DNA from: Polaromonas sp.
GTDB taxonomy: Bacteria > Pseudomonadota > Gammaproteobacteria > Burkholderiales > Burkholderiaceae_C
DNA length: 64,000 nucleotides
Reading direction: 5' to 3'
NCBI RefSeq assembly: GCF_030680935.1
Contig: NZ_JAUXUP010000007.1
Location: 1 to 64,000, forward strand
Below the pieces are notes generated by a model that ran no database searches, was not told the DNA's origin, and worked only from the letters and a program-made list of their open reading frames with translations. The position numbers were made by a program, and so were the translations under genes. This document shows, in pieces, positions 18,001 through 26,381 of this stretch. Every line of letters starts with the position of its first letter. The first letter of the stretch is position 1.

Positions 18001-18675
18001 GGTGTCGCCCCGGCTGACAAACTTCATCATCGGGCTGGTTTCATGCGAGGTGCTGATCTGCGTAAAGCCAACTTCTCGCGCAATGCGGCTGGCAGCCTTT
18101 TCATGGTCAGTGAAACGGTAGCCGTGCATGAAAACAATCGCAACGCTGCGCAGCCCTTGCTGGTATTGCGCAAGCAGCTCCTTTTTCAATAGCATTTCGT
18201 CGAGCGCCTGGAGCACCTCACCCTGGGCGCCTACACGTTCCTGGGCCTCGACCACCGCGCTGTACAGAAGCTCTGGCAGCACGATGTGGCGGTCAAACAG
18301 CCGGGGACGGTTCTGGTAGGCGATCCGCAGCGCATCACGAAAACCGCGTGTGGTCACCAGCAGCGTTTTTTCACCCTTGCGCTCCAGCAGGGCGTTGGTG
18401 GCCACCGTGGTGCCCATCTTCACGCAATCGACCTGGTCGGCGCGAATCGGCTCTCCGGCTTTGAGGCCCAGCAGATGGCGGATACCGGCCACTGCCGCGT
18501 CGCGGTACTGCTCGGGGTTCTCACTGAGCATCTTGTGGGTGAGCAAGGAGCCGTCCGGCTTTTTAGCCACAATGTCGGTGAACGTGCCGCCACGGTCTAT
18601 CCAGAATTGCCAGCGTTTGTCCGCCCTCCCGGAGGCCTGGGGGGTGGTCGGTGCGGTCGATTTGTTGTCGGTCAT
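15016..18675 (-). CDS. 5-oxoprolinase / hydantoinase, fused A and B subunits
   Basis: 1219 residues, matching the long ATP-hydrolysing 5-oxoprolinase (OplAH) form. The N-terminal half is HyuA-like with the phosphate-binding DRGGTFTD (27-34) and [14 protein letters not shown]; the C-terminal half is HyuB-like, starting around [20 protein letters not shown], with [12 protein letters not shown] and [11 protein letters not shown]. The reaction would be ATP-dependent opening of 5-oxoproline or a related lactam/hydantoin. Start chosen at [10 protein letters not shown]; upstream sequence in frame runs into the DctP gene. Genomic context (TRAP transporter, DUF1445) fits uptake and opening of pyroglutamate-like compounds. 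Confidence 0.92.
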   Translation of the reverse strand: MTDNKSTAPTTPQASGRADKRWQFWIDRGGTFTDIVAKKPDGSLLTHKMLSENPEQYRDAAVAGIRHLLGLKAGEPIRADQVDCVKMGTTVATNALLERKGEKTLLVTTRGFRDALRIAYQNRPRLFDRHIVLPELLYSAVVEAQERVGAQGEVLQALDEMLLKKELLAQYQQGLRSVAIVFMHGYRFTDHEKAASRIAREVGFTQISTSHETSPMMKFVSRGDTTVVDAYLSPILRRYVEQVAGEMPGVKLFFMQSSGGLTDAHVFQGKDAILSGPAGGIVGMARTAAIAGHTKVIGFDMGGTSTDVSHYAGEFEREFETQVAGVRMRAPMMSIHTVAAGGGSILKFDGERFRVGPQSAGANPGPASYRRGGRLAVTDANVMVGKVQPRYFPKVFGPNADEPLSYEAVETQFNELAGQTGRAAEVVAEGFINIAVQQMANAIKKISVARGYDVTRYTLQCFGGAGGQHACLVADALGMTRVFVHPLAGVLSAYGMGLADQNVIREQAVELKLSDAALAEVESKLDGLAATAQAELQRQQVSQGAITMHRRVHVRYEGSDSALIVPFGSLDQIETAFEAAYRQRFAFLMQGKGLVVEAVSVEAVVAGDAPVEPRHATHEPREVPRRETVRMYSGGQWHDAALVVREDLQPGDIISGPAIIAEKNATTVVEPGWEAALTALDHLVLDRRAERAIKFAAGTTVDPVLLEVFNNLFMNIAEQMGLQLQNTAYSVNIKERLDFSCALFDTAGNLIANAPHMPVHLGSMGESIKTVIRENTGKMQPGDVYALNDPYHGGTHLPDITVITPVYLGAAETPTFYVGSRGHHADVGGTTPGSMPPFSTRIEEEGVQINNVKLVGRGVLREAEMVALLKSGEYPSRNPQQNMADLKAQIAANEKGVQELRKMVDSFSLEVVLAYMRHVQDNAEESVRRVITRLKDGQFTLPLDNGAQISVAIRVDTKNRSAEIDFTGTSAQQTNNFNAPTAVCMAAVLYVFRTLVDDDIPLNAGCLKPLKVIIPPGSMLNPNPPASVVAGNVETSTCITNALFGALGVMAASQCTMNNFTFGNASHQYYETISGGSGAGGVTDADGKVISGFDGTSVVQTHMTNSRLTDPEVLEFRFPVRLESYEIRQGSGGAGKWTGGNGGVRRVRFLEPMTASILSNGRKHGAFGMAGGEPGQVGRNVVVRAGGQIEALDHIGQAEMLPGDVFEIHTPGGGGFGVA
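18151..18195 (-). repeat. Possible dispersed repeat family A, copy 3 (within oxoprolinase gene)
   Basis: Contains CAGCCCTTGCTGGTATTGCG and CAAGCAGCTCCTTTTTCAAT then AGCA, closely like the minus-strand family A core. It encodes [14 protein letters not shown], which aligns well by eye with ordinary hydantoinase sequence without an insertion. The resemblance may therefore be coincidence or an old conversion event. Confidence 0.4.
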
Positions 18676-18733
18676 GTCGAAGTCTGGTTCAAAAAAAATG
18701 ACGGCGAGGCAGCGCCCCGCACGCCCAAAATGT

Positions 18734-19708
18734 TTACTGAAGGTAGTAGGGCACAAAAATCTGATTGGCCTCGTTGCCCACCGTGCGCACCCACTCGCGT
18801 GAGAATTTTTCGCCCATGCGTTTGATCTCCAGCTCCACGTCCGGCGGGATACGGTCAATCCTGATGCCATTTTGCCGCAGCTCTTCGGTGGCGCTGCTGG
18901 CGAGCGACTCGCTGGCCGCCCAGCCTCTGGCCTCGGCCTCCGCAGCCGCCTTGCGTACGGCGCTGCGCGCTTCGGGTTTAAGTGCGTCAAAGGACTTGCT
19001 GCTGACAAACACCACATTTTTCGGAAACCAGCCGTTGATCTCATAGTAGTACTTGATAGCGCCCCAGACCTTGTTTTCCACCCCGGTCAGTGCGGACGTG
19101 ATCATGTTGTCCATGCGGCCTTCGGCCAGGGCCTTACCCACATCCACCATGGCCACATCCACCGGCTTTGCGCCCAGCAGTTCGGCAATACGCAAGGTGG
19201 TCGAGTTGTAGGTCCGCATCTGTGTGCCCTTGAAGTCGGCCAGGCTGCGTATGGGTTTGCTGGAGTGCAGGCCCTGTGGCGGCCAGGGAACTGTGTAGAG
19301 CAGGATCAGCCCGCGCTGTGCAAAGTGTTTCTCTATGCCCGGTCGTTGAAGTTTCCACAAACGCGCGGCATCCTTGTAGGAGCTCACCACAAAAGGCACC
19401 GCATCCGCACCGGCAATCGGGATGTCTTTCACCATGCTGGTCATGATGGTTTCGCCGGCCTCGGCCTTGCCGTCCACCACGGCCTGCCTGATGTCATTGA
19501 GTTTGGCCAGGGTGTTGTTGGGGTGTACCTGTATCTTCAACTGGCCAGCCGTTGCCTGTTCGATGTCACGCGAAAACTGCAATATATTCTGCGTATGGAA
19601 CGATTCAGCCCGGTAGCCGGTAGCGAGTTTCCAGGTGGTCTGCGCCATCACGGCAGAGGTATGACCCAGCGAAACCGCGCACAGGACGGAGATCAAAAGT
19701 TTTTTCAT
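18734..19708 (-). CDS. TRAP transporter substrate-binding protein (DctP type), diverged copy
   Basis: 324 residues with a signal peptide ([20 protein letters not shown]) and the DctP fold: [20 protein letters not shown], a conserved [19 protein letters not shown] block and [15 protein letters not shown]. It captures a carboxylate-like ligand in the periplasm for a DctQM permease. It is the most diverged of three DctP proteins here and lies between dctM (upstream, separated by a 265-bp element) and the oxoprolinase gene. It may deliver a second ligand to the same permease. Confidence 0.9.
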   Translation of the reverse strand: MKKLLISVLCAVSLGHTSAVMAQTTWKLATGYRAESFHTQNILQFSRDIEQATAGQLKIQVHPNNTLAKLNDIRQAVVDGKAEAGETIMTSMVKDIPIAGADAVPFVVSSYKDAARLWKLQRPGIEKHFAQRGLILLYTVPWPPQGLHSSKPIRSLADFKGTQMRTYNSTTLRIAELLGAKPVDVAMVDVGKALAEGRMDNMITSALTGVENKVWGAIKYYYEINGWFPKNVVFVSSKSFDALKPEARSAVRKAAAEAEARGWAASESLASSATEELRQNGIRIDRIPPDVELEIKRMGEKFSREWVRTVGNEANQIFVPYYLQ

Positions 19709-19733
19709 GGGAACTCCTGAAAAGAAGTGGCTT

Positions 19734-19998
19734 GGGCCTGTTCACACTATTTATACAAGTGCGAACGGGGTGAAAACAGCGCCAATCAAGGCGCACGACG
19801 ACACCCAGACTGGGTGTCTGGGTTAGGAGTGCAACGCCGAGTGGCGTTGTTTTCACCCCGTTCCCTCCGGGTTGCGGCCAAAAAGGCCATGCGCAGCGTT
19901 GCAAACCCTTGCCGGGCGCCAGCCCGGCTGCGTTTTGCGCCTCGCGCATGACCTTTTTGACTCGCAACGCATCTTGCATAAGTAGTGTGAACAGGCCC
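19734..19998. repeat. MITE-like structured element, 265 bp, between dctM and dctP
   Basis: Terminal inverted repeats: GGGCCTGTTCACACTA at 19734-19749 is perfectly complementary to 19983-19998; extended inward, 24 of 26 positions pair. A second, nested inverted repeat pairs 19763-19783 (GAACGGGGTGAAAACAGCGC..) with 19843-19863, one mismatch in 21. Inside it is the palindrome ACACCCAGACTGGGTGT (19801-19817). There is no coding capacity. It fills the gap between dctM and dctP of an otherwise tight operon. A TGGC sits next to both ends but is not a convincing target duplication. Confidence 0.8.
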
Positions 19999-20009
19999 TG
20001 GCAGTTGAA

Positions 20010-21302
20010 CTACATGTGACGCGGCAGCCACAGCACCACGTCGGGGAAGAAGTAGGTAATCAGCACCGCGACAATCATGAGCAGGAACAAGGGCAGCGCG
20101 GTGCGTGCGATCCAGGTCACCTCGCGTTTTGTCAGGCCCTGGATGACAAAAAGATTGAAGCCGACCGGTGGCGTGATTTGTGCCATCTCGACCACCAGCA
20201 CAATGAAGATGCCGAACCAGATCAGATCGAACCCGGCGGCTTCTACCGTAGGCAGCAGGACAGCAATGGTCAGCACAACGACCGAGATGCCGTCGAGGAA
20301 ACACCCCAGAACGATAAAAAAGCCGATCAGCCCCAGCATCAGCATGAAAGGCGAGAGGTTCAACGCGCCTATGAACTCGGCCAGGTGTCGCGGCAGACCG
20401 ATGAAGCCCATGGACAGGGTCAGAAAGGCCGCGCCCGCCAGGATCAGGCCGATCATGCAGTAGATGCGGCAGGCGGCAACCAGCCCCTCCTTGAACTTGC
20501 TCCAGTTCAGGGAACCTTCAATGGCCGCCAGTACCAGCGAGCCCGCCACCCCGAGTGCAGCAGCTTCAGTGGCGGTGGCGATGCCGCTGTAAATGCCGCC
20601 CAGCACCACCACAATCAGCGACACCACGGGAATCAGGTGCCGCGAAGCGTATATTTTCTGGCCGAAACTCATGGCCGCATCGGCCGCCGGCACCTTGTCC
20701 TTGTTGAACAAGGCCCAGACCATGATGTAACCCATGAAGAGCGCGGCCAGCATCAGGCCTGGAATCACACCGGCCAGAAACAGCTTGGCGATGGACACAT
20801 TGGCAGCGACGCCGTACACAATCATGATGATGGAAGGCGGAATCAAGAGGCCCAGCGTGCCTGCGCCGGCCAGCGTACCGACCGAGATGTCGTCGGGGTA
20901 GCCGCGCTTCTTGAGTTCGGGCAGGGTGATCTTGCCGATGGTCGCGCAGGTGGCGGCCGACGAGCCGGAAATCGCCGCAAAGATGGTGCATCCGACCACA
21001 TTGATGTGCAGCAGCCGGCCCGGCAGGCGGTCCAGCCACGGCGCCAGCCCCTTGAACATGCTGTCGGACAGCTTGCTGCGAAACAGAATCTCACCCATCC
21101 ACAAAAACAGCGGCAACGCGGTCAGGGTCCAGCTGGAGGTGGAGCCCCAGATGGTCAGCGCCATGCTGTCCCCCGCCGGTCGCTGGGTCAGCAGCTCCAT
21201 CCCCAGCAGGGCCACTGCCAGCAGCGACAGCCCTATCCACAAGCCCGACCCCAGCGCCACAAAAAGCAGCACGATCAACCCGAAGGCAATAACGATGTCC
21301 AT
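20010..21302 (-). CDS. TRAP transporter large permease DctM
   Basis: 430-residue polytopic membrane protein: WIGLSLLAVALLGMELL, ALPLFLWMGEILF, SGSSAATCATIGKITLPELKK-type segment, GLLIPPSIIMIVYGV and EMAQITPPVGFNLFVIQG. This is the 12-helix transport subunit of a TRAP system, energised by ion gradients. A GGAAAG sits upstream of the start. It follows dctQ by 17 bases. The next gene downstream, dctP, is displaced by a MITE-like element. Confidence 0.95.
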   Translation of the reverse strand: MDIVIAFGLIVLLFVALGSGLWIGLSLLAVALLGMELLTQRPAGDSMALTIWGSTSSWTLTALPLFLWMGEILFRSKLSDSMFKGLAPWLDRLPGRLLHINVVGCTIFAAISGSSAATCATIGKITLPELKKRGYPDDISVGTLAGAGTLGLLIPPSIIMIVYGVAANVSIAKLFLAGVIPGLMLAALFMGYIMVWALFNKDKVPAADAAMSFGQKIYASRHLIPVVSLIVVVLGGIYSGIATATEAAALGVAGSLVLAAIEGSLNWSKFKEGLVAACRIYCMIGLILAGAAFLTLSMGFIGLPRHLAEFIGALNLSPFMLMLGLIGFFIVLGCFLDGISVVVLTIAVLLPTVEAAGFDLIWFGIFIVLVVEMAQITPPVGFNLFVIQGLTKREVTWIARTALPLFLLMIVAVLITYFFPDVVLWLPRHM

Positions 21303-21319
21303 GTTTGTCTTTCCGGGGT

Positions 21320-21829
21320 TTATTCAATGTGGGCGGCTTCGCTGGAGACGGCAATAAAACTGCCGCCGTACCAGCGCTCGACCAGTGCATGTACAAAGGA
21401 AAGCGCAAAGCCGATGCAGCCCAGCGCCATCGCAAGCTGTGGAATCCACAGGGGCGATGCGTCTGCGGCCGGCGAGACATCGTGCGTGATGTACGACACC
21501 CAGACGAGCCGCGCCGCGTACCAGGCCACGTAGGCCGTCAAGGCCAGCCCCGCAGCCAGAGACCACCACTCAAGAACACTGCGTACCCTGGGAGAAACCC
21601 GATCAAGCAACAGCGTCACGCGAATGTGGTCGCCATGTTGAAGCGTGCCTGGCAGCGCGAGAAACAGGGCCGCCGCAATCGCATAACCGGCATAAGCGTC
21701 GAGACCGGGGATATCCCACTTCGCCTCGCGCGCCAGCACACCCAGCATCACGGTGCCAAAGGCCGCCAGCATGGCCATGCAGGACAAGCCCATCAGCAGT
21801 TTGTAAAAATTCCGGACGAGTTTGCCCAT
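21320..21829 (-). CDS. TRAP transporter small permease DctQ
   Basis: 169 residues with four transmembrane helices; MLGVLAREAKWDIPGLDAYA and PGTLQHGDHIRVTLLLDRV are the DctQ signature. Start 21829 is preferred over 21844 because AGGAG lies 6 bases upstream of that ATG. DctQ links binding protein and DctM in the membrane. It sits between dctP (upstream) and dctM. Confidence 0.9.
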   Translation of the reverse strand: MGKLVRNFYKLLMGLSCMAMLAAFGTVMLGVLAREAKWDIPGLDAYAGYAIAAALFLALPGTLQHGDHIRVTLLLDRVSPRVRSVLEWWSLAAGLALTAYVAWYAARLVWVSYITHDVSPAADASPLWIPQLAMALGCIGFALSFVHALVERWYGGSFIAVSSEAAHIE

Positions 21830-21928
21830 CACGTGCTCCTGCATCGATCAAAAAAACGAGAGAAGAAAAGCGGCGGGCCTTCTACCAGCAGGTCTGCATT
21901 GCACAGACCTGCCCACCGCGGATGCCGC

Positions 21929-22894
21929 TTATTTCTTGCGGTAAGCGTCGACCACAGCCTGGCCTTCAGGGCCAGCGGTCTTGAGCCACTCGGCGGTCAT
22001 GGTCTCGCCGATAGCGGCGAGTTCCTTCTTGACGCTGTCCGAAGGCGCGCTGATGGTCATGCCTTTGGCCGCCAGCTCTTTCATGTACTCGCCGTCCAGT
22101 TTCTCGCTGGTCGCCCAGCCGCGTTGTTCGGCCGCAGCTGCGGCCTTGAGCAGCGCCTCCTGCGTGGATTTGTCCAGTGCATCAAACGCTTTCTGGCTCA
22201 CCACTGTCGCATTGCGCGGCAGCCAGGCGCTGACGGGGTAGAAGTACTTGACCTGCTCATGCAGTTTGCTTTCCACACCACTGGCGCTGGACGTCAGGAA
22301 GTTCTGCACCCCACCGGTCGCCAGCGCCTGACCCAGTTCGGCCAGCTGGATGGTCACCGGCTGCGCCTTGAGCAGCTGCGCGATACGTGTGGTCGCCGGG
22401 TTGTAAGCGCGCATCTTGGTACCGGCGAAGTCGGCTGGTGTGCTGATGGGCTTGAGCGAATACAGCGACTGGCCAGGCCAGGGCACGGTGAACAAGACCT
22501 TGACACCCTGGGACGCCAGCAGCTTGTCCTGTGCGGGTTTGGCAGCCATATACAGGCTCTTCGCATCAGCGTAACTGGTGGCCAGGAAGGGGATGGAGTC
22601 AATCCCGAACAGCGGGTTTTCATTGGCAGCGCCAGAGAGGATGAATTCGGCCGCCTGCACCTGCCCGGTTTGTACCGCGCGCTTGATCTCATTGGCCTTG
22701 TAGAGCGAGCCACCCGGGTGCAGGGTGATCTTGAGTTTGCCCGCTGTGAGCTGGTCCACCTCATTGGCGAACTGCTGCACGTTCTGGGTCTGAAAACTAT
22801 TGGCAGAGTAGCCCGTGGGAAGGTCCCATTTGGTCTGGGCCGACACGGTGGCTGCTACCGCGAGGGCAGACAGACAGAAGATAAATTTTTTCAT
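21929..22894 (-). CDS. TRAP transporter substrate-binding protein DctP (operon A)
   Basis: 321 residues with signal peptide (MKKFIFCLSALAVAATVSAQ). DctP family features: TKWDLPTGYSANSFQTQNVQ, a TKMRAYNPATTRIAQLL block holding the carboxylate-binding Arg, and a C-terminal GPEGQAVVDAYRKK. It is a close paralogue of the DctP at 24888-25853: both start QTKWDLP after the signal peptide and end GPEGQA..DAYRK. The first TRAP gene after the DUF1445 gene. ATG 22894 is chosen over the adjoining TTG. Confidence 0.93.
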   Translation of the reverse strand: MKKFIFCLSALAVAATVSAQTKWDLPTGYSANSFQTQNVQQFANEVDQLTAGKLKITLHPGGSLYKANEIKRAVQTGQVQAAEFILSGAANENPLFGIDSIPFLATSYADAKSLYMAAKPAQDKLLASQGVKVLFTVPWPGQSLYSLKPISTPADFAGTKMRAYNPATTRIAQLLKAQPVTIQLAELGQALATGGVQNFLTSSASGVESKLHEQVKYFYPVSAWLPRNATVVSQKAFDALDKSTQEALLKAAAAAEQRGWATSEKLDGEYMKELAAKGMTISAPSDSVKKELAAIGETMTAEWLKTAGPEGQAVVDAYRKK

Positions 22895-22909
22895 CAAAGG
22901 ACTCCTTGG

Positions 22910-23734
22910 TTAGAAACTTGCAAGCTGGTTGTTGAGAAGGTCGGTGATCAGCATCGCGCCGGGGGCGTGGGTGATGCACAAGCCGGGGCGTGCCTGCTGG
23001 ATGGCTGCCTGTGGCGTCACGCCGCAGGCCCAGAAGACCGGCAACTCGTCGGGCATCACTTCCACCGCATCGCCGTAGTCGGGTCTGGACAGGTCGGTGA
23101 TGCCGATCAGCGATGGATCGCCGATATGAACCGGCGCGCCATGCACGTTTGGAAAGCGCGACGTGACCTGCACAGCACGAATGGCTGCAGCGGCTTTCAT
23201 CGGTCGCATGGACACGACGAGCGGGCCCCTGAACGGACCGGCCGCTTCGGTGGCAATATTGGTACGAAACATGGCCACGTTTTTGCCTTGCTCCACATGG
23301 CGCAGCTTCAGGCCGGCCTCCATCAGCGCCTGCTCAAAACTGAATGAGCAGCCAATGACAAAGGTCACCAGATCCTTGCGCCACAGGCTGCTGATGTCTG
23401 TGGGCTGGTCCACCAGTTCACCATCACGCCAAACGCGGTAACGCGGCAAGTCGGTACAGATATCGATGTCCGCACCCAGTGTCGGCAAAGACGCCTGACC
23501 CGGTTCCGACACGGCCAGGACAGGGCAGGGTTTGGGGTTGCGCTGGCAATAACGCAGAAAGTCGCTGGCATCGGCCGAAGGCAGGATCACCACATTGCCC
23601 TGCACATGGTCACTGGCCAGGCCACTGGTATGCGAAGCCCATCGACCCTGACGGATCAGACCGCGAACATGCGCGGCATGTTGGATGCCGTCGGCGCCGA
23701 AAACCGATATCGCTGATTCAGACAATGAACTCAC
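22910..23734 (-). CDS. DUF1445 putative hydro-lyase / D-glutamate cyclase-family protein
   Basis: 274 residues, DUF1445 (UPF0317): [49 protein letters not shown] and [11 protein letters not shown]. Most members are labelled putative hydro-lyase; the vertebrate relative D-glutamate cyclase interconverts D-glutamate and 5-oxo-D-proline. Being in one direction with a TRAP system and a 5-oxoprolinase makes a role in 5-oxoproline/D-glutamate or a similar lactam plausible; this is inference. It ends 15 bases before dctP. Confidence 0.82.
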   Translation of the reverse strand: MSSLSESAISVFGADGIQHAAHVRGLIRQGRWASHTSGLASDHVQGNVVILPSADASDFLRYCQRNPKPCPVLAVSEPGQASLPTLGADIDICTDLPRYRVWRDGELVDQPTDISSLWRKDLVTFVIGCSFSFEQALMEAGLKLRHVEQGKNVAMFRTNIATEAAGPFRGPLVVSMRPMKAAAAIRAVQVTSRFPNVHGAPVHIGDPSLIGITDLSRPDYGDAVEVMPDELPVFWACGVTPQAAIQQARPGLCITHAPGAMLITDLLNNQLASF

Positions 23735-23823
23735 CGTGAAATCCCTCAGTCATGTGTCACCTTGATGACGATGAGCGGATTGTGGGAGGGTCGCCAGCGG
23801 ACCGCAAATTCAAAATATTTTGC

Positions 23824-24762
23824 TCAGATCATCGATTTTTTCGATAATACGGGTTTACCTTTAGTGGCTGTTTTGGTGCGTTTTTTCGCCCCACCGGCGA
23901 ATGCAACCGCGGACTGCAGCACGGTTTCCACCGTTCTCGAAGTCGGATCGGTGCGGTAACTGGCATGGATGGGCAGCGACTGCAATTGGACATCGCAGGT
24001 CAGCGGTTTCAGGCGCGCAAAGCCGGTCAGGCGTTCAACCGCCGCGCGCGGCAACAAGGCCACACCAAAGCCGCCCTGCACCAGTTGCACCATCGCTGAA
24101 ATGGATGAAATGGCGTGCACCTTTTTGGGCTCCATCTTGCGTGTACGGAACAAATCAAGCAGCGTGACATGCGGCTGCGAGCCTTTTTGAAAGGTCAGAA
24201 GTTCCATCTCGGCCAGCTCATCGAGCCGGTAATTTCTTTTTTTATGCAGCTCCGGGTGCCCGACAAACACCATGTCCATGGTCGGCAGGGCCTGGTTGCG
24301 CACACCATCGGCAGCCGCCGGCAACACCGCAAACACCAGGTCCAGCGTACCGCGCTGAATCTGGTCCACCAGGATGGGCGTGGTCTCCACCGTCAGCTCC
24401 AGCTCCAGCCCCGGGTGATCGGCACGCAGTTTTTCCAGCCACGGAATCAGCCACGAATGCAGCACCGACTCGATCGCACCGATCCGCATGGAGACGGCCA
24501 TGGCCTGCCCTGAGCCCATCTCTGCCTTGACCTCACGCTGCAGAGAGAGCAGCTTTTCCGCATACAGCAGAAAACGTGTGCCTGCCGCCGTCAGCTTGAA
24601 CTGCTTGTCGTGGCGGTCCAGCAGCAGAACACCCAGTTCGCCCTCCAGCGTAGCGATACGGCTGGACATGGCGGACTGGGTCAGATAGAGCTTTTCAGCC
24701 GCCCGCGAAATACTTTTCAGCGAGGCCACCCAATAGAAAGCTTCAACAAAGCGGAGGTTCAT
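23824..24762 (-). CDS. LysR-type transcriptional regulator
   Basis: 312 residues. The N-terminal winged helix-turn-helix (FVEAFYWVASLKSISRAAEKL, LTQSAMSSRIATLEGELGV) is followed by a periplasmic-binding-like effector domain; the C-terminus is basic (KKRTKTATKGK). It lies between two TRAP operons: divergent from the one starting at 24888 and in the same direction as the DUF1445/TRAP/oxoprolinase operon. It probably controls one or both in response to the transported substrate. Confidence 0.93.
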   Translation of the reverse strand: MNLRFVEAFYWVASLKSISRAAEKLYLTQSAMSSRIATLEGELGVLLLDRHDKQFKLTAAGTRFLLYAEKLLSLQREVKAEMGSGQAMAVSMRIGAIESVLHSWLIPWLEKLRADHPGLELELTVETTPILVDQIQRGTLDLVFAVLPAAADGVRNQALPTMDMVFVGHPELHKKRNYRLDELAEMELLTFQKGSQPHVTLLDLFRTRKMEPKKVHAISSISAMVQLVQGGFGVALLPRAAVERLTGFARLKPLTCDVQLQSLPIHASYRTDPTSRTVETVLQSAVAFAGGAKKRTKTATKGKPVLSKKSMI

Positions 24763-24887
24763 AAGGAGGGGGTCCTGGACGTGTTGTCAGGTTTTTTTGG
24801 GGTATGCCCGGTGAACTGGCGCGGGATTTGCGTCTATCCTATCCATACTTAGCATCCTCAACCACCCTATTTGCCCAGGAGTTTTTC
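24763..24887. promoter_or_regulatory. Divergent LysR / TRAP operon promoter region
   Basis: 125-base gap between the LysR gene and the divergent dctP. By family rule the LysR protein should bind here. I see a candidate AT-rich segment TATCCTATCCATACTTAGCA and a CCAGGAG ribosome-binding site before dctP, but cannot fix -10/-35 boxes or a T-N11-A operator with confidence. Confidence 0.4.
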
Positions 24888-25853
24888 ATGAAATTCAAAC
24901 TCGCACTCATCGCCGCCGTCCTGAGCGTCGGCACTGCCGCTTTCGCACAGACCAAGTGGGATCTGCCCGCAGCCTACCCCGCCACCAACTTCCACAGCGA
25001 AAACCTGGTGCAGTTCGCCAACGACGTGGACAAGGCCAGCGGCGGCAAGCTCAAGATCACGGTGCACGCCAACGCGTCCCTCTTCAAGGCACCAGAGATC
25101 AAGCGCGCTGTTCAGGGCGGCCAGGCCCAGGCTGGCGAAATCCTGCTCGCCAACTTCCAGAACGAGTGGCAGATTTTCGGCACCGACGGCCTGCCCTTTC
25201 TGGCCGACGGCTATGACAGCTCGATGAAGCTGTACCAGGCGCAGAAGCCGGCACTGGAAAAGAAACTTGGCGAGCAGGGCCTGCAGCTGCTGTACGCGGT
25301 GGCATGGCCGCCACAGGGCATTTATTCCAAAAAGCCGATCAACTCCGCTGCCGACCTCAAAGGCATCAAATGGCGCGCCTACAGCCCGTCCACCTCGCGC
25401 ATCGCCGAACTTGTCGGGGCGCAGCCCGTCACCGTGCAGGCTGCCGAGTTCTCGCAAGCCCTGGCCACCGGGGTGGTCGAATCGACCATGACCTCGGGCG
25501 CCACCGGTGTGGACAGCAAGCTGTACGAGCACCTCAAGTATTACTACGACACCCAGGCCTGGCTGCCCAAAAATGCGGTCATCGTGAACAAGGCCGCGTT
25601 TGACGCGCTGGATGCACCGACCCGCCAGGCCGTGCTCAAGGCCGCGGCAGATGCCGAGACCCGTGGCTGGACTGCAAGCCGGGGCGTCAACACCAAGACG
25701 CTGGAAACCCTCAAGGCCAATGGCATGCAGGTATTGCCTCCTTCCGCCGCGCTCAAGGCCGACATGAAAAAAGTGGGCGACACCATGCTCAAGGAATGGA
25801 CCGACAAGGCCGGTCCTGAGGGCCAGGCCATCATTGACGCCTACCGCAAGTAA
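24888..25853 (+). CDS. TRAP transporter substrate-binding protein DctP (operon B)
   Basis: 321 residues with a signal peptide (MKFKLALIAAVLSVGTAAFA). DctP motifs: TKWDLPAAYPATNFHSENL, IKWRAYSPSTSRIAELVGA with the conserved binding Arg, and GPEGQAIIDAYRK at the end. ATG 24888 is preceded by CCAGGAG. It is paralogous to the binding protein of the neighbouring operon A (21929-22894), so the locus seems to have arisen by duplication of a TRAP set around the LysR gene. Its ligand is unknown. Confidence 0.94.
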   Translation: MKFKLALIAAVLSVGTAAFAQTKWDLPAAYPATNFHSENLVQFANDVDKASGGKLKITVHANASLFKAPEIKRAVQGGQAQAGEILLANFQNEWQIFGTDGLPFLADGYDSSMKLYQAQKPALEKKLGEQGLQLLYAVAWPPQGIYSKKPINSAADLKGIKWRAYSPSTSRIAELVGAQPVTVQAAEFSQALATGVVESTMTSGATGVDSKLYEHLKYYYDTQAWLPKNAVIVNKAAFDALDAPTRQAVLKAAADAETRGWTASRGVNTKTLETLKANGMQVLPPSAALKADMKKVGDTMLKEWTDKAGPEGQAIIDAYRK

Positions 25854-25864
25854 GTCACGCCGAC

Positions 25865-26374
25865 ATGCGCAAGCTGCTAGACGGCATTTACAACAGCGCC
25901 GCCGCCCTGGCGGCGCTTTTCATGGTGGGTCTGCTGGTGATGGTGCTGCTGTCCATCGTCAGCCGGCAACTGCATTTTCATGTGCCCGGCACCGACGCTT
26001 ATGCCGGTTACCTGATGGCCGCCAGCGGATTTCTGGCGCTGGCGCATACGCTCAAGCGCGGCGAGCATATTCGTGTGACGCTGGTGATCAACGCGCTGCA
26101 CGGCAAGGCCAAAAAAGCCATGGAGGTCTGGGCGCTGGCGCTGGCCACCTTGCTGGCCCTGCTGTTTGCCTTTTACAGCTGCAAGCTGGCCTGGCAATCG
26201 CGTGTATTCAACGACATCTCTACCGGCAGTGATGCCACGCCCCTGTGGCTGCCGCAACTGGCCATGGCGTTTGGCGCGGTGATCCTGCTCATCGCTTTTG
26301 TCGATGAGCTGGTGCTGGAGATTCAGGGCCGCCGCGTGACGGCCGTCAGCGGCGAAGCGCTGCGCAACGAATGA
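25865..26374 (+). CDS. TRAP transporter small permease DctQ (operon B)
   Basis: 169 residues, four transmembrane helices, with HFHVPGTDAYAGYLMAASGF and LAHTLKRGEHIRVTLVI as the DctQ signature. It starts 11 bases after dctP and ends 7 bases before dctM, so a single transcript is expected. Confidence 0.92.
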   Translation: MRKLLDGIYNSAAALAALFMVGLLVMVLLSIVSRQLHFHVPGTDAYAGYLMAASGFLALAHTLKRGEHIRVTLVINALHGKAKKAMEVWALALATLLALLFAFYSCKLAWQSRVFNDISTGSDATPLWLPQLAMAFGAVILLIAFVDELVLEIQGRRVTAVSGEALRNE

Positions 26375-26381
26375 GGAAGCC

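Noticed and set aside
16204..18192. Plus-strand frame of 662 codons opposite the oxoprolinase gene
   Set aside because: Antisense shadow with no recognisable fold.
20016..23347. Two long plus-strand frames opposite the TRAP and DUF1445 genes
   Set aside because: Antisense shadows of clear dct genes.
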